Numbered from the stretch's first letter, positions 1 through 13,599 are shown. The stretch is 64,000 bases of DNA from Argopecten irradians (GCF_041381155.1 NC_091139.1:11641905-11705904), one strand, 5' to 3'. Notes: generated by a model not told the origin, from the letters alone. Translations and numbers: made by a program.

Positions 1-20
1 CATAGAGTTTGCATTTTTAG

Positions 21-1980
21 TCTATCAAGTACTATCAAAATACCAGAAGGAATTTACCCTTCTAGAGCAGCAAATCGCCTTCTTCAAGTTTCTTCTTCAA
101 CTAGTCAAGCTCTGCAACAGCTACACATTTGATGTCCTTGGTTTAAGATCAATGCTATGTACCTCGTTTATAGATGTAGGGGTACAAATCCAAACAGAGT
201 TTCTTGGCCTGATCCTTCCCGACTGGCAAGAAATGTGTACTCTTTTCTCCACTGAAGACCTTAAGAAGATCATAAAGGTAATAAGAGTATTCTGTATTTG
301 CATGTTACCGAGTAATCTACCCTTGCAGGTAGGTATTGATTGTGATGTCATGTATTTGCGAGCATGACATCTTACTTTTCAGAGAAAATTATGTGAGTTT
401 CGCATACAATACAATGACATTTCATCAATAGATACCTCCTTGCAAGGGAGATAACCCTGTAATACGCAAAAATAGAATCTAGGAATACAGGATCATACAT
501 ATATATCTGATACTGTTTATACAGAATATGCTTCTTCATTCAAGGTCACAATGGTCAAATAGGTTAAATTATTTAAATAATTTCTTGTCATTAACCAAAA
601 AGGCCTAAAGATCCAATATTAGGCCTGTGACATACTGGGATGAAGGGCTACTCAGTTTGTTCACATGAATGACCTTGACCTTCATTCAAGGTCACAGGAG
701 TTAAAAAGATTAAAGTCTTTAAACATCTTACTGTCAAGAATCAAGAGGCTTATACTGATATTATACCTGTCATATAATTATAATTGACTCTTTTATGTCT
801 TAAGCACTAAGATTACCAGAAAGCAGAAGAGCTATTTGGGCCAATAAGTCGATAATATACCGTAATTAAATAAACAATCACACTTTGAAAATTACTGCTT
901 GTTTTTCATTCAAGTGTAAATTATCTACGTATTTATCAAATTAATAAACGGTGTCTATTTGCCTATTCACATGGATATGTAGGGGTCCAAGGAAGGTGCA
1001 CATTTTCATACTCTGGTTAATTGCATATTTTCTTCTGCAAAGTATGCAGAATCCTCTGTAGTAAAAAAATTGGTATACAGTACTACAATTGTGAATTCAA
1101 TTATATATATAAATAAAACACAATTTTGTGATTGTGTGTTAACTCCTTTTATTGAAAGGTCATGGAGGGCTACATGTATAAGAAGGGCGTCGAAGCTTTG
1201 CCAAGGGAGACAACTGACATGTTGCTGCGTTACTTCGAGGCTGGGTTCAAACATGACGAGGAGTGTAGTGAATTCCTCAGATTCCTTCCTTTTGGTGCAC
1301 TAAGACAGGATGCACTACAAAAAGTCATCTACAACAACATGAACTACACCCCTACTGCACTGCTACTATTGGCTAAAATCACCCATGATGAAATGGACTC
1401 TTCCACTTTACCATTTGGAGATCTGTTCTCTGAAAATGTGTTTCTGTTGATACAACAGGCTTTCAGGAGGCTGAGAGAGCCGAACAATGGTAATGATGCT
1501 ATTGCTGACACAGATACAGCATTCTCAGTTGACCTACGGGTTCACCTCCTCTGGTTCTTTGGAAAGATAGCGGAATGTGGGTATGGCGACGACATTGTTA
1601 AAGGTTCACAATTCCCCACCATTATGGACGACATCGCAACTACCATCAGAAATGACTCTCAGTTACTGGTTTCTTTCTTCAGTGAAATGAAGAAATCAGA
1701 GCCACTATTTGACCATGCAAGACATGTTCTGGGAGAGCATCTCATTGGTAGCTACCAGAGACGATTTCAGTCACGCTTGCGGACTTGTGGTAGATGCTCC
1801 TATGAGTATGTGCTCCAAGAAATGAAAGAGGCCAGAAATAATTGCATGCAATATGTTGACAATGGAGGTGCTTTGTTTAAAAGAAATGTGACTGAACATG
1901 TCCGAAGGCTTCATCGAGGCAAGAAGAAATTTCTACAGCTGATGGATTCTAAATTTCCAGAGCTGCGTAAGGACTTTTAG
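21..1980 (+). CDS. 3' end of an unrecognised helical protein (last two exons)
   Basis: Two exons join in frame: 21-277 (acceptor tttttag, donor AAG|gtaata) and 1159-1980 (acceptor ttgaaag, stop TAG 1978-1980). Both junctions of the 0.9 kb intron are phase 0, and the first exon begins with two bases that finish an upstream codon, so the 5' part lies outside the window. The readable C-terminal part is about 359 residues, rich in Leu/Phe helices with no signal peptide or membrane span, which suggests an alpha-solenoid (HEAT-like) protein. The tail is basic (HRGKKKFLQLMDSKFPELRKDF-like ending). I do not recognise the family; a large DNA-repair or scaffold protein would fit the look, but this is a guess. 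The reading frame and splice sites are seen directly. The intron holds a MITE copy at 296-472. Confidence 0.75.
296..472. mobile_element. MITE, TGCATATTAC family, copy 1
   Basis: Left arm ttgcatgttaccgagtaatc, then cccttgcaggtaggtattga; right arm reads the complement (ttgcaagggagataaccctg, taatacgcaaa). It lies in the intron of the leftmost gene. Two other copies of the same family are at 36136-36284 and 37610-37758. No coding capacity; superfamily not assigned. Confidence 0.65.
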
Positions 1981-4826
1981 TACAGAGTGATGAGAACTTT
2001 CTAGAGGTAAAATTTTCCTGGTACTTCGGCCCTTGTGTTATTATCATTCCTTTACTAAAAGAAATTTCCTCAACTTCAAATTTTACTGAAGTATTACAAA
2101 GTTTTAAGAAAAAGTTAAGGAACCATGTGTGATGCTCCTATGGAGAATTTCAAGTTAAGGAGTTTCCTAAGAAATTTTGATGAAATGTGACCCTGACCTT
2201 TATAGATAAACTATATAACTTGTCAAAACTGGCTCTTGTCTAATCTGAATCGCTATGTTTCCAGTGTAATTGTATGACATTTCCCTTCTTTAATAAAACA
2301 TTCACCCCTGGAGACACATTTAGACTCTCCTTAATTAAGTACTGGAACAATCCATTATGCCATTTCAGGGGTGAATGGTTCATATTATTACAGTAATTAA
2401 AAACCTTATGATTCAGAACCTGGCAATAACGACCAAATATGCTGGTCCCTTTGACATTCAGTTTAGAAAAGGTACTTTGTATATTGGATATTTGATATAT
2501 ACAGCTGTACAAGCTTTACCCAAGGGCAGTGGGCATGTCACCCTCAACTGAGGGCTTTGTATTCTAGAATTAACCTCATCTATCTGTGTGTCTATGCTAT
2601 ATATCTGTTTGTTAGTCCATCTTTTTTTCTTGTTTTCCTCTCTGGTCTATTTGAAAATTCATAGGAATTAGTATCTAAGCACCACTGGCTGATATACTGC
2701 TGAAGTTCTAGTCTCAAAATTGAAAAAAAAATATTTATATCATTTACATATATATTATATGTAAATATGAAATTTCTTTTTGTTAAATGTAACAGTGTGA
2801 TACTTGCTCTTTTTAGATTCTTGAAATAAGTATTATGGTATTTTATTTGCTCTGTGAAACAGAAGTAAAATATTTATTAGTCTATTTCAAAACTATTTAT
2901 TATATTGAGTTTAATTGATTTATTAAAGTGTATTTTTATTCTAGTAATTTGAAAGTGAATAGTCAGTCAAAGAAAACCAGTCTAAATGCGTCTATTGGCC
3001 TTACAAAAGTCCTTGCATATCAAAACCACGGTCAAGTTCTGCTTCTGTTGTCCAGTTTTGACCAATGAAATTATGGAAAAGCCCTGTGTAGATTTAGAAC
3101 AGTTCTAAAAATGAATTCGTCTTACTCTTTGAAAGCGAGGCTGCGGGGAAATGTCAACACGGATATAACCAGCCGGGAGGACGTTTTAGGATTCCTATAA
3201 TACAAATTAATTTCTTTGAATACAGAGCGAATTTGATGGGAAATTTTATTTTCTGTTACACAAGTAAATATACTGAATATTTATTATCGCCATTTTAACA
3301 GACTTTAGTCTTCCTTTGACCAACTATTCACTACAACCACTTTCTTAAAAAAGAACCACTTTCTTAAAAGAGAAAGAAGAATTGGAATTCATTGGAATTC
3401 AATTGTTGACATTTTTCTTTGTTCAAAAGTGCCTAGCACTATAAATCAATAATATATTTACTCCTAGAGATATTTATGAGGATTTTCAGTTGATTGGATT
3501 TTTTTTTTTGGAATTTAGAAAAAAAATGTATATATGTATTAATCATGCTATCAAAAAACACTCTTAAATAGTTTTGTATATTGTATACCTACAAAGTACA
3601 TGTAAGTATGCAAACTTTTATATGAATTCAATATTAAATTAGAATGATATAAGGGTACTATTTATTTTTTTGTTACTTAACTCTGTTACAGAACTCTCTT
3701 GTTTGGCATATGGTATTAAACATACTGTGAAATCATATAGTTCTTGGGGGTTTAATTTTCATGGCTTTCATTTCATGAACAAACTCAAATAACTCACATC
3801 TCCACTAAACATACAGTTTATTAAAATCAGAATACAAATTTTACAACCATTTTATGTACAAATTCTGTTTTTCTGGACCAAAATTTTATTTCATATTTTT
3901 CTTGTTTTTTTTTCCGACTGAAAGACCTTCTCCGCAGTTTTTAAAGTGCCAACGAAACTTTTATCACAAAAATTAAGCTTAACGAAAATAAACGATTTTG
4001 CACCCCTCCCCTCTTTAAGATGCCTCAAGTCTACTCAACTTAAATCTAAATTTTATAAATACAGAATGGAAATATGATACCATTTGCAAATTGTGGCTTG
4101 CTTTGTGCAATAATTTTTTCAAAGGTCTAAATTTGACCCCATTAACCACCTTGCAATTTTCTCAATTTTTTACCACCCCCACCCCCATGGGCGCTAAACC
4201 CATATTGGGTCAAATACAGCATTTAGTTATTTGAGTCCTGGGGATAATGAGTTGACAATCAAACCACGTTATTATACAACGTACATGTCTATAGATTTGA
4301 AATTGATGATGTGATTCAATTTTTATAGTGCTAATTACAATTATTGTAATAAATAATTAATAAATATTAACAATACATATTTTGTCGTATCTTACCATGT
4401 ACAGACTTAGGAAAGTCATTTGTTGATAGAATGTTCCATGATATTTTTACGATAGGATAAATCATTCTTCCTTAACGACATGATATCCCAGAGTGTATTT
4501 AATGTACACAGTATATATGCATGTTATTGTTTTTCACTTGTCAATTTTTATGGAATTTTAATATATAATCACCATAGACAAACTAACAAAGCAAGAGGTA
4601 TTTTTCTAATTCAAAACTCTTAAAAAAACATATTAATAATCTATCATTGTGAGTTTTTATAAAACTGATATGAGGATTCACTGTTACATCTCATGTACAG
4701 ATATTGTTTAAGTTGTTAACGTACTGGCAACAGATATATCTGGACCTCAGTAACCCAAAAACAATACAAGCACTTAATCAATGTTAATATCAGAAAATGA
4801 TATATTCTTCACACTGTGTTGTTAAG
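1981..4826. other. 3' flank and intergenic AT-rich DNA
   Basis: Follows the stop of the leftmost gene. A candidate poly(A) signal aataaa occurs near 2291. I see no other gene, RNA or clear mobile element in this stretch. Confidence 0.5.
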
Positions 4827-7770
4827 GATGGTAAGTCTGAGTTACAGATATTGTACCCTTTTATGGACCATATGGTAATTGTTTTGGGATATGGAGGGTG
4901 GTATTCTGAGTTACAGATGTTGTACTCTTTTATGGACCATATGGTAATTGTTTTGGGATATGGAGGGTGGTATTCTGAGTTACAGATATTGTACCCTTTT
5001 ATGGACCATATGGTAATTGTTTTGGGATATGGAGGGTGGTATTCTGAGTTACAGATATTGTACCCTTTTATGGACCATATGGTAATTGTTTTGGGATATG
5101 GAGGGTGGTATTCTGAGTTACAGATATTGTACCCTTTTATGGACCATATGGTAATTGTTTTGGGATATGGAGGGTGGTATTCTGAGTTACAGATATTGTA
5201 TCCTTTTATGGACCATATGGTAATTGTTTTGGGATATGGAGGGTGGTATTCTGAGTTACAGATATTGTATCCTTTTATGGACCATATGGTAATTGTTTTG
5301 GGATATGGAGGGTGGTATTCTGTGTTACAGATATTGTACCCTTTTATGGACCATATGGTAATTGTTTTTGGGATATGGAGGTGGTGGTATTCTGTGCTAC
5401 ACAGATAATGTACCCTTTTATGGACCATATGGTAATTGTTTTGGGATATGGAGGGTGGTATTCTGAGTTACAGATATTGTAGTCTTTTATGGACCATATG
5501 GTAATTGTTTTGGGATATGGAGGGTGGTATTCTGAGTTACAGATAATGTACCCTTTTATGGACCATATGGTAATTGTTTTGGGATATGGAGGGTGGTATT
5601 CTGAGTTACAGATATTGTACCCTTTTATGGACCATATGGTAATTGTTTTGGGATATGGAGGGTGGAATTCTGTGCTACAGATATTGTACCCTTTTATGGA
5701 CCATATGGTAATTGTTTTGGGTTATGGAGGGTGGTATTCTGAGTTACAGATAATGTACCCTTTTATGGACCATATGGTAATTGTTTTGGGGTTATGGAGG
5801 GTGGTAAGTCTGAGTTACAGATATTGTACCCTTTTATGGACCATATGGTAATTGTTTTGGGATATGGAGGGTGGTATTCTGAGTTACAGATAATGTACCC
5901 TTTTATGGACCATATGGTAATTGTTTTGGGATATGGAGGGTGGTATTCTGAGTTACAGATATTGTACTCTTTTATGGACCATATGGTAATTGTTTTGGGA
6001 TATGGAGGGTGGAATTCTGAGTTACAGATATTGTACCCTTTTATGGACCATATGGTAATTGTTTTGGGATATGGAGGGTGGTATTCTGAGTTACAGATAA
6101 TGTACCCTTTTATGGACCATATGGTAATTGTTTTGGGATATGGAGGGTGGGATTCTGTGCTACAGATATTGTATCCTTTTATGAACCATATGGTAATTGT
6201 TTTGGGATATGGAGGGTGGTATTCTGTGCTACAGATATTGTACCCTTTTATGAACCATATGGTAATTGTTTTTGGGTTATGGAGGGTGATATTCTGTGCT
6301 ACAGATATTGTACCCTTTTATGGACCATATGGTAATTGTTTTGGGATATGGAGGGTGGTTTTCAGTGATACAGATATTGTATCCTTTTATGAACCAAATG
6401 GTAATTGTTTTGGGATATGGAGGGTGGTATTCTGTGCTACAGATATTGTACCCTTTTATGAACCATATGGTAATTGTTTTTGGGTTATGGAGGGTGATAT
6501 TCTGTGCTACAGATATTGTACCCTTTTATGGATCATATGGTAATTGTTTTGGGATATGGAGGGTGGTATTCTGTGCTACAGATATTGTACCCTTTTATGA
6601 ACCATATGGTAATTGTTTTGGGATATGGAGGGTGGTATTCTGAGTTACAGATATTGTATCCTTTTATGGACCATATGGTAATTGTTTTGGGATATGGAGG
6701 GTGGTATTCTGAGTTACAGATATTGTATCCTTTTATGAACCATATGGTAATTGTTTTGGGATATGGAGGGTGGTATTCTGTGCTACAGATATTGTACCCT
6801 TTTATGAACCATATGGTAATTGTTTTTGGGTTATGGAGGGTGATATTCTGTGCTACAGATATTGTACCCTTTTATGGACCATACGGTAATTGTTTTGGGA
6901 TATGGAGGGTGATATTCTGTGCTACAGATATTGTACCCTTTTATGGACCATACGGTAATTGTTTTGGGATATGGAGGGTGATATTCTGTGCTACAGATAT
7001 TGTACCCTTTTATGGGCCCATATTGTAATTGTTTTGGGTTATGGAGGGTGATATTCTGTGCTACAGATATTGTACCCTTTTATGGACCATACGGTAATTG
7101 TTTTGGGATATGAAGGGTGGAATTCTGTGCTACAGATATTGTACCCTTTTATGGACCATATTGTAATTGTTTTGGGTTATGGAGTGTGGTAAGTCTGTGC
7201 TACAGATATTGTACCCTTTTATGGACCATATGGTAATTGTTTTTGGGATTTGGAGGATGGTATTCTGAGTTACAGATGTTGTACTCTTTTATGGACCATA
7301 TGGTAATTGTTTTGGGATATGGAGGGTGGAATTCTGAGTTACAGATAATGTACCCTTTTATGGACCATATGGTAATTGTTTTGGGATATGGAGGGTTTAA
7401 TTCTGAGTTACAGATATTGTACCCTTTTATGGACCATATGGTAATTGTTTTTGGGTTATGGAGGGTGATATTCTGAGTTACAGATAATGTACCCTTTTAC
7501 GGACCATATTGTAATTGTTTTGGGTTATGGAGGGTGGTATTCTGAGTTACAGATGTTGTACTCTTTTATGGACCATATGGTAACTGTTTTTGGGTTATGG
7601 AGGGTGACAATTCTGAGCTAAAGATATTTTATGAACCATATTGTTTTTGGGTTATGGAGGGTGGTAAGTCTGAGTTACAGATATTGTACCCTTTTATGGA
7701 CCATATGGTAATTGTTTTGGGTTATGGAGGGTGGTATTCTGAGCTACAGATGTTGTACTATGTATTCTTT
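4827..7770. repeat. 69-bp tandem array, about 42 units
   Basis: Unit of 69 bp with core ttatggaccatatggtaatt then gttttgggatatggagggtg and ttctgagttacagatattgt. Because 69 is a multiple of three, frames stay open for 120-250 codons on both strands. This is not evidence of a protein: there is no start context, and units with one extra T (gtttttggg) shift the frame freely. Variant blocks are clustered: atgaacc plus gttatggagggtgatattc units dominate about 6170-7140, while the left third is nearly homogeneous, so the array has been homogenised in patches. Confidence 0.95.
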
Positions 7771-8138
7771 TATCTTTCCTGTAGAGAATTTTAAGGTAAG
7801 AAATTGGTTAAATTTAAAAGAAATTAATGAAGTGGGGGCCTGGTATCATAATATTCCATAAAACACATTTTACTTGTTATAAATAAAGTTTGTTGCAGGC
7901 TTTTTAACATATGACCTAGTATCAGTTTAAGTATATTAGAGAAAACGATTTTTAGCACAAATAAGGAAGTGATGCTTTTTTGTTTACCGTTGATATTTGA
8001 TTAAGTAAATATGTTAACATAAATGGTGTGCATGTACATGATAAATGTAAATGTAACTATACATGTTATTTATTATGTTAACCGTTGTTAGTTTACATAG
8101 GGAAGGGAGCTGATGAAAAGTGAGTGTAATCTACTGTA

Positions 8139-9166
8139 TTTTTAGCCCACCATCATCAGATGCTGATGATGGGCTATTCAAATCGCCTGTCGTCCGTGGT
8201 CCGTCCGTCCGTCCGTCCGTCCGTTAACAATTCTTGTTACCGCTATTTCTCAGAAAGTGCTGAAGGGATCTTTCTCAAATTTCATAGGTAGGTTCCCCTA
8301 GGACCCTAGTTGTGCATATTGCATTTTGGGACCGATCGGTCAACAAGATGGCCGACAGTCGGCCATTTTGGATTTTGATAGTTAAAGTTTGTTACCGCTA
8401 TTTCTCAAAAAAGTGCTGAAGGGATCTTTCTCAAATTTCATATATAGGTTCCCCTACGGCTCTAGTTATGCATATTGCATTTTGGGACCGATCGGTCTAC
8501 AAGATGGCCGACAGACGGCCATCTTGGATTTTGATAGTTGAAGTTTGTTACCGCTATTTCTCAAAAAGTGCAGAAGGGATCTTTCTCAAATTTCATATAC
8601 AGGTTCCCCTACGACCCTAGTTATGCATATTGCATTTTGGGACCGATCGGTCAACAAGATGGCCGACAGGCGGCCATTTTGGATTTTGATACTTAAAGTT
8701 TGTTACCACTATTTCTCAAAAAGTACTGAAGGGATATTTCTCAAATTTCATATATAGGTTCCCCTAGGGTCCTAGTTTTGCATATTGCATTTTTGGACCG
8801 ATCGGTGAACAAGATGGCCGACAGGCGGCCATCTTGGATTTTGATAGTTAAAGTTTGTTACCGCTATTTCTCAAAAAGTGCTGAAGGGATCTTTCTCAAT
8901 TTTCATATACAGGTTCCCCTAGGACCCTAGTTGTGCATCTTGCATTTTGGGACCGATCGGTCAACAAGATGGCCGACAGGCGGCCATCTTTGATTTTGAT
9001 ACTTAAAGTTTGTTATCGCCATTTCTTAGAAAGCACTATAGCGATCTGTCTCAAATTTTATATATAGTTTTTTGAAAGTTTGAATAGCAGAGAAAAGATC
9101 CCTCTTTCCATTGTCAGACATAGATCATTCTTTGGTGGGCGCCAAGATCCCTCTGGGATCTCTTGT
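8139..9166 (+). mobile_element. Helentron-like / pearl-type element with six ~155-bp monomers
   Basis: Starts tttttagcccaccatcatca with a fold-back (agcccaccatcatca / tgatgatgggct), then a gtccgtccgtcc microsatellite. Six tandem monomers follow, recognised by gttaccgctatttctca at about 8235, 8391, 8547, 8702, 8857 and 9012. It ends in the hairpin aagatccctctgggatctct followed by TTGT. Leader, microsatellite, 1-6 monomers near 160 bp and a 3' hairpin is the build of bivalve pearl/BIV160 elements, often placed with non-autonomous Helentrons. No protein is encoded; mobilisation must come from elsewhere. Confidence 0.8.
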
Positions 9167-10150
9167 AATTTATTACTGTATAAACCACTTTTTTACAAAA
9201 CAAAACAAATAAGAAAAAGAGCTCAAAACGCGAATGTAAGTGTTTGTCATGGATAATAGTAAAAACGTATATACATGTATATGAATGTCAATAAGAGTCC
9301 TTGAACACAAATTTATGTGTTCATGATATGCTGACAATAACGATGACGCAAAATGTTGTATTCACGAATATAACCTTGTTTACAGTATTTGAATATTTTT
9401 TCTTCTAGATTTATTGTGTATCACATATCTGCTGTACAGACCATCAGATCTGGATGTGTGATGATTACAAGTATTTTCTGTTAATGTTATTTATTAATCG
9501 AACCAAAGAAATAAAGACGGAAATGAAACTGGCAAAGTCTCCTCTCAGTGTTTTAACATGCATTCTTGAAACTACAAATCGTTACAGATTTCTGTGATCA
9601 AATTTTCTTACTTAGATAACACAAATGAAATGTACAGTTGAACCAGCTGTGCACAATGACCAGCTGAGTAATAGAAACATTTTCTTGGTGTCCTTATGGC
9701 AAAAATTTATGACTAAGACTTATTTCAGAAAAAAAAAGCCATAGACATATTTCTACCTTGACTTTTGATGATTGGATTGTTGTCTCTATTTCTCGGGGAA
9801 CTATAAAGCAATCTTTCCCAAATCGTGTTCGCGATAAAAAGTACCAAGGATACTTAAAATTGTAAGAAGATGGAGGGCTACTTCTTTGAAAACCAAAAAT
9901 GTAAGTTGCGGACAAAACAAAATTGAAGAAAAACAAAACAGCCATCTTTTACCTCTTTCCGTACTCATAGAACTTTTATATGTCACAGTCAACATGCATA
10001 TGCTTTCTTTCCTTTGAAACGCATAATTACTTTTTAACACACGTGTGAAAAGACTCAATATTTCATGTAATATAGAATTTTACAATGTCTATGTTTAAGA
10101 CATCACAGACTTTGAAAAACATAATGTAATCCATGGGATGTGGGCGTTTA
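9167..10150. other. Intergenic AT-rich DNA
   Basis: I see no supported gene, RNA or repeat here. Short open frames have no conserved features. Confidence 0.5.
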
Positions 10151-10253
10151 CACAGGGACCTGGCACGGAAAATTTTAACCAACAGTATACATATATATAC
10201 TATAATATATTTATGTATACTGTTGTTTAAAATTTTCGTGCCAGGTCCCTGTG
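10151..10253. mobile_element. Short palindromic MITE, 8-bp target duplication
   Basis: Near-perfect inverted repeat: CACAGGGACCTGGCACG ... CGTGCCAGGTCCCTGTG with arms of about 45 bp around an AT-rich loop. GGCGTTTA flanks it on both sides (10143-10150 and 10254-10261), an 8-bp target duplication. An 8-bp duplication fits hAT-type transposition, though the CACAGG terminus is not diagnostic. Two more CACAGG...CCTGTG elements lie in this window (12580-12706, 18039-18417). Confidence 0.85.
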
Positions 10254-10453
10254 GGCGTTTATATAACTTGACTCGTTTTCCATTAGAGGGGAGGGCCATG
10301 ATTTACAGCGAATACAGTAGATGACCGTCTTTTTGCTGATTGAAAGGTCAATATATTAGGTGACCAGCACAGGAAATAATCTTTATTTACGAATGTTTAT
10401 TACCTCCATTTCCAAATCTATTTCAAATTTCCTGTTTAGGTGTCCTTGTTTGG

Positions 10454-10695
10454 GGGTCCTTGGTGGCCGAATGGTTAAGATGTTCGTAAAATGTTACCAC
10501 AAGCCTTCCACATCTGAGTCGCGAGTTTAAATCCCATGTGTGACAATAGCTGGCAGGTACTTACCCTGGTTGGTGCCTTTTCTCCGGGTATACCTGCTGT
10601 CATCTACCTCTTAAACCTCTTGTTGTCCTGATACATCCGTAAATGGTCCTGTCTGTTAATAGAACGCAAAACCAATCAAACTAATTTCTTAATAT
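10454..10695 (+). mobile_element. tRNA-derived SINE, diverged
   Basis: The 5' part reads like a tRNA (ggtggccgaatggttaagat A box; gagtttaaatccc B-box region), followed by a body with ttctccgggtatacctgctg and a tail aacgcaaaaccaatcaaac. The better-kept copy at 41812-42030 shows the same order. No clean target duplication is visible here. Confidence 0.75.
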
Positions 10696-11084
10696 CAAAA
10701 TTCCTTTTCCCATTTATTTTATAGATCGCTTTGATTCCCACTGCAATCTTCTACACAGACAAAATGGTAAATTCGATTTTGTTTCAAGCAAATATATACT
10801 GTAGATGAGATAAATTGGTTTGAAGTAAAAAAAAAATGTCCAGATCAAATTTACATGAAAAATAAAACAAAAACGTCAAAATATAGTAAAGAATTTGACC
10901 ATGAAGTTTTTTTTTTTTTTTTTTTTTTTTTGTCATTTTCACCTGAAATCTGAAATTTTATCTCAAGTGTTCTTATTAATATGAAATTGATCTCAACATC
11001 AGATCATTATCAGGTGAATTTCAGATCAAGCTATTTTTGCAACCCGATGAAATCTATTTAGAAATCTATTAGCAAAACTAACAT

Positions 11085-11320
11085 TGTTGAAAAAATGGTT
11101 TACCGATATCACTTGTCAGCGATATATCAAGAATCCTAAAAAGTTACACTGTTGAAAAGACAAATGCAAACACATCCACATCGAATATCAACCGGATATG
11201 CGTAGATTCACAAGTAATATTGTTGAAAAGACACATGTTTACCGATATTGACTGCCAAGATTCCCAAAAGCAGCATTTTTGAAGACAACTGTTTACTGAT
11301 TTAAAGATTTATAATTCTTT
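11085..11320. repeat. Degenerate ~65-70 bp tandem repeat upstream of the insulin promoter
   Basis: Units begin gttgaaaaaatggtttaccg (11087), gttgaaaagacaaatg (11152), gttgaaaagacacatgttta (11222) and ttttgaagacaactgtttac (11278). They are old and diverged, about 200 bp upstream of the TATA box. Confidence 0.5.
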
Positions 11321-11510
11321 GGGACTTGATGCTATAGCCAGGTTGTCAGCGCGCGGGGATTCCTAACAAGCAAATTTGCCGGTACATTGGGATGACAAAT
11401 GGTAGCTGCTCTACCCCTTTTGTTCTCTGCTCGGATGTCTACCGGAGATTGGAACAGTTACCGGGATTCTCAATCGTCCTCCTCACACGTTGATAAATAC
11501 TCTTGGACGA

Positions 11511-11518
11511 TATAAAAG
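11511..11518 (+). promoter_or_regulatory. TATA box of the insulin-like gene
   Basis: TATAAAAG, followed about 30 bp later by a pyrimidine-rich start-like stretch (ggttcttaatctcagac) and then a short exon ending in AAAG|gtaggg. Assignment to the insulin gene is inferred from order and orientation; no transcript data are available. Confidence 0.6.
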
Positions 11519-11540
11519 GAGCGGTGACTTAAAGGTTCGT

Positions 11541-11624
11541 AAGGTTCTTAATCTCAGACTATATCGGACAACGTTTGGACATTAAACAGACGTTCCTTGG
11601 ACACACGTGAACTTCTTCAGAAAG
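11541..11624 (+). other. Putative 5'UTR exon of the insulin-like gene
   Basis: Runs from the predicted start about 30 bp below the TATA box to the donor cttcagaaag|gtaggg. It holds no ATG of its own. Insulin genes usually have an intron in the 5'UTR, and the next exon begins two bases before its ATG, so a non-coding first exon is expected. The implied intron (11625-16710) is 5.1 kb. Confidence 0.5.
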
Positions 11625-12579
11625 GTAGGGAAAGCAGACAGAAATTAGAAATTTTATTTTTATGAGTATGAATGTTATTCACAATGCATATGCTGTTATA
11701 TGATAGTATTTAAGAACTTTTTTTTGTTTATTTTTTTTAAATAAACGTTTGGAATGAGAAAGGATGTGAATGAGTATTATATATATGCGTTGGTTGCGTG
11801 ATGAGGTTGGCTCAACATTTGACATTTAACATGAATGCATTTTGTTTAAAAAACTGAATTAGGGATAAAGTTAGAATGAGAAAATATCTGAGCACAGAAA
11901 AATGTTAATTGAAAAGAAATAACGCAATACTGCTTATAGTTGCAATATTGTGGTTCTAGACTTCCAGATCGATAGAAAATAGACATTGATGTATTCGGAG
12001 CTATAATAAGTGTATGTTCCTGCCAGTGAAGCAAAATAAACATTATGCAAAATGTTACATACACATAAAAGTACATTTTTTCGGGTCATATGTATATCCG
12101 TAACTAACTTGGTGACATAGGAAATATTCAAGTTACAGCTAGATATCATTTATTTTTTCATACAAGTATGGCGATATTTTAATGAAAATTTCACGGCAAT
12201 GTTACGGATTGTAAAATTGACGTCTTGTGAGCGGTAATGTATATATTAAGTACGATTGTTATGTGTAGTTTGAGTTTTGATATATTTATGTATATAAATG
12301 TAAAATGATTTAAAACCTTAACATGTTCATTGTTCCACTAGAGCCAATAGGGACCATTCCATTAACGGTCGAAAATGTATAGTAGATCAAATTATTAAAT
12401 AAGTAATATACTTTTCATAGCAGTCGTTGAAATTTACTGTAAACAAAAATTGGGCGTAAATTACCGGAAATTGTCGATGGTTCCTCCATATTTCAGTCAA
12501 ATGCTATGGTGCAGTTGATAATGAGAATGTTTTAAATCCCGAGAGGATTTTTTTCAACCAAATTTCAACATAAATATAC

Positions 12580-12706
12580 CACAGGAGTTTGACGTTCTGT
12601 CAATAATATATAGTAAAAATACTATATAAAAATATATAGTATATAGGGGTATTTTTTTTATATATATATTTACTATATATTATTGACAGAACGTCAAACT
12701 CCTGTG
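12580..12706. mobile_element. Palindromic MITE with CACAGG ends
   Basis: CACAGGAGTTTGACGTTCTG ... CAGAACGTCAAACTCCTGTG with arms of about 40 bp and an AT-rich loop. Flanked by AATATAC on both sides (12573-12579 and 12707-12713), 7 bp or 8 with one mismatch. Lies in the first intron of the insulin-like gene. It shares its end sequence and duplication size with 10151-10253 and 18039-18417, but the body is unrelated. Confidence 0.8.
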
Positions 12707-13540
12707 AATATACATTTGAATTAGGCCAAATGTTTGGGTTTTTTTATATATTTTTATGATGTACATATATCTTTGTTTTAATAAATAGTATTCATGAGTC
12801 ATTTACTTCTTTAACAGTTTATGTATACATAGACGGTATCCCTTGTTTCTTGATGAATACCAGTTATATATCGAGTGGGAAGGAAACTTTAATATTTTCA
12901 CTGGTGCGAAAGTATGGTACATTTTTACCATAAAACTTTTATTACATAACTTGCCTACACCAATCTATGTATGGAGAAATATAATATCTTCAACTATAAT
13001 GCCAACCGTTCAATAAAACCTTGTTTTATTGCATAGTTCGAAGTTATATTGCACGCTTCCATGGAAACGTTATTTTGCTCGGTTCGAGGTTGTGTACGTC
13101 GGTGACAGAAACATCTATTATTAAATGTATTTTATCAAGAAAAAAAACCTCCATGACATTATAATATTATAGTTTGAACATATGTTTTCTTTGTAGCGAG
13201 TTGCATCCTTGCAAGTTGTATCTTGCTTTTGACCATGACACATGTCTAGATTCTTTTCATGTTTAACTTAATAGGTATAACATGTACTTTATGTAAGAAT
13301 TTTCGTTAACTATGGATGGGGCGCTTTTTATCCCCACCTTGGACCATATCTTTATTTTGCTTATATGCTTTATAAAAATGATTGAAAGAATCATTTTATG
13401 TTTATGTCATATCTCGTCGTTTATCATAATAAACGGCCATTTTCAATTCATATCATGTTGTTGGTTTTCATTCACTTGCTTGGTCCAACAAGCTAGCCCT
13501 TGTCGACATTACGCGCCGGTATAAATGTATATATGTTCCT

Positions 13541-13599
13541 GGTGGTAATATCAACACAAGTATTGTATTACATTCGATCAACACGTGTTGATTACCACC
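13541..13599. repeat. Short imperfect palindrome
   Basis: ggtggtaatatcaacac faces gtgttgattaccacc across about 27 bp. It could be a small foldback element or a structured intronic site; no target duplication is evident. Confidence 0.45.

Noticed and set aside
4790-7476. Long open frames on both strands through the 69-bp array (23-residue repeats)
   Set aside because: They exist because 69 is divisible by three. Units with an added base shift frame freely, both strands are equally open, and there is no start context or domain.
8190-8224. Separate gtcc microsatellite
   Set aside because: It is the usual cgtccgtc run in the leader of this element type, also seen at 56240 and 59430.
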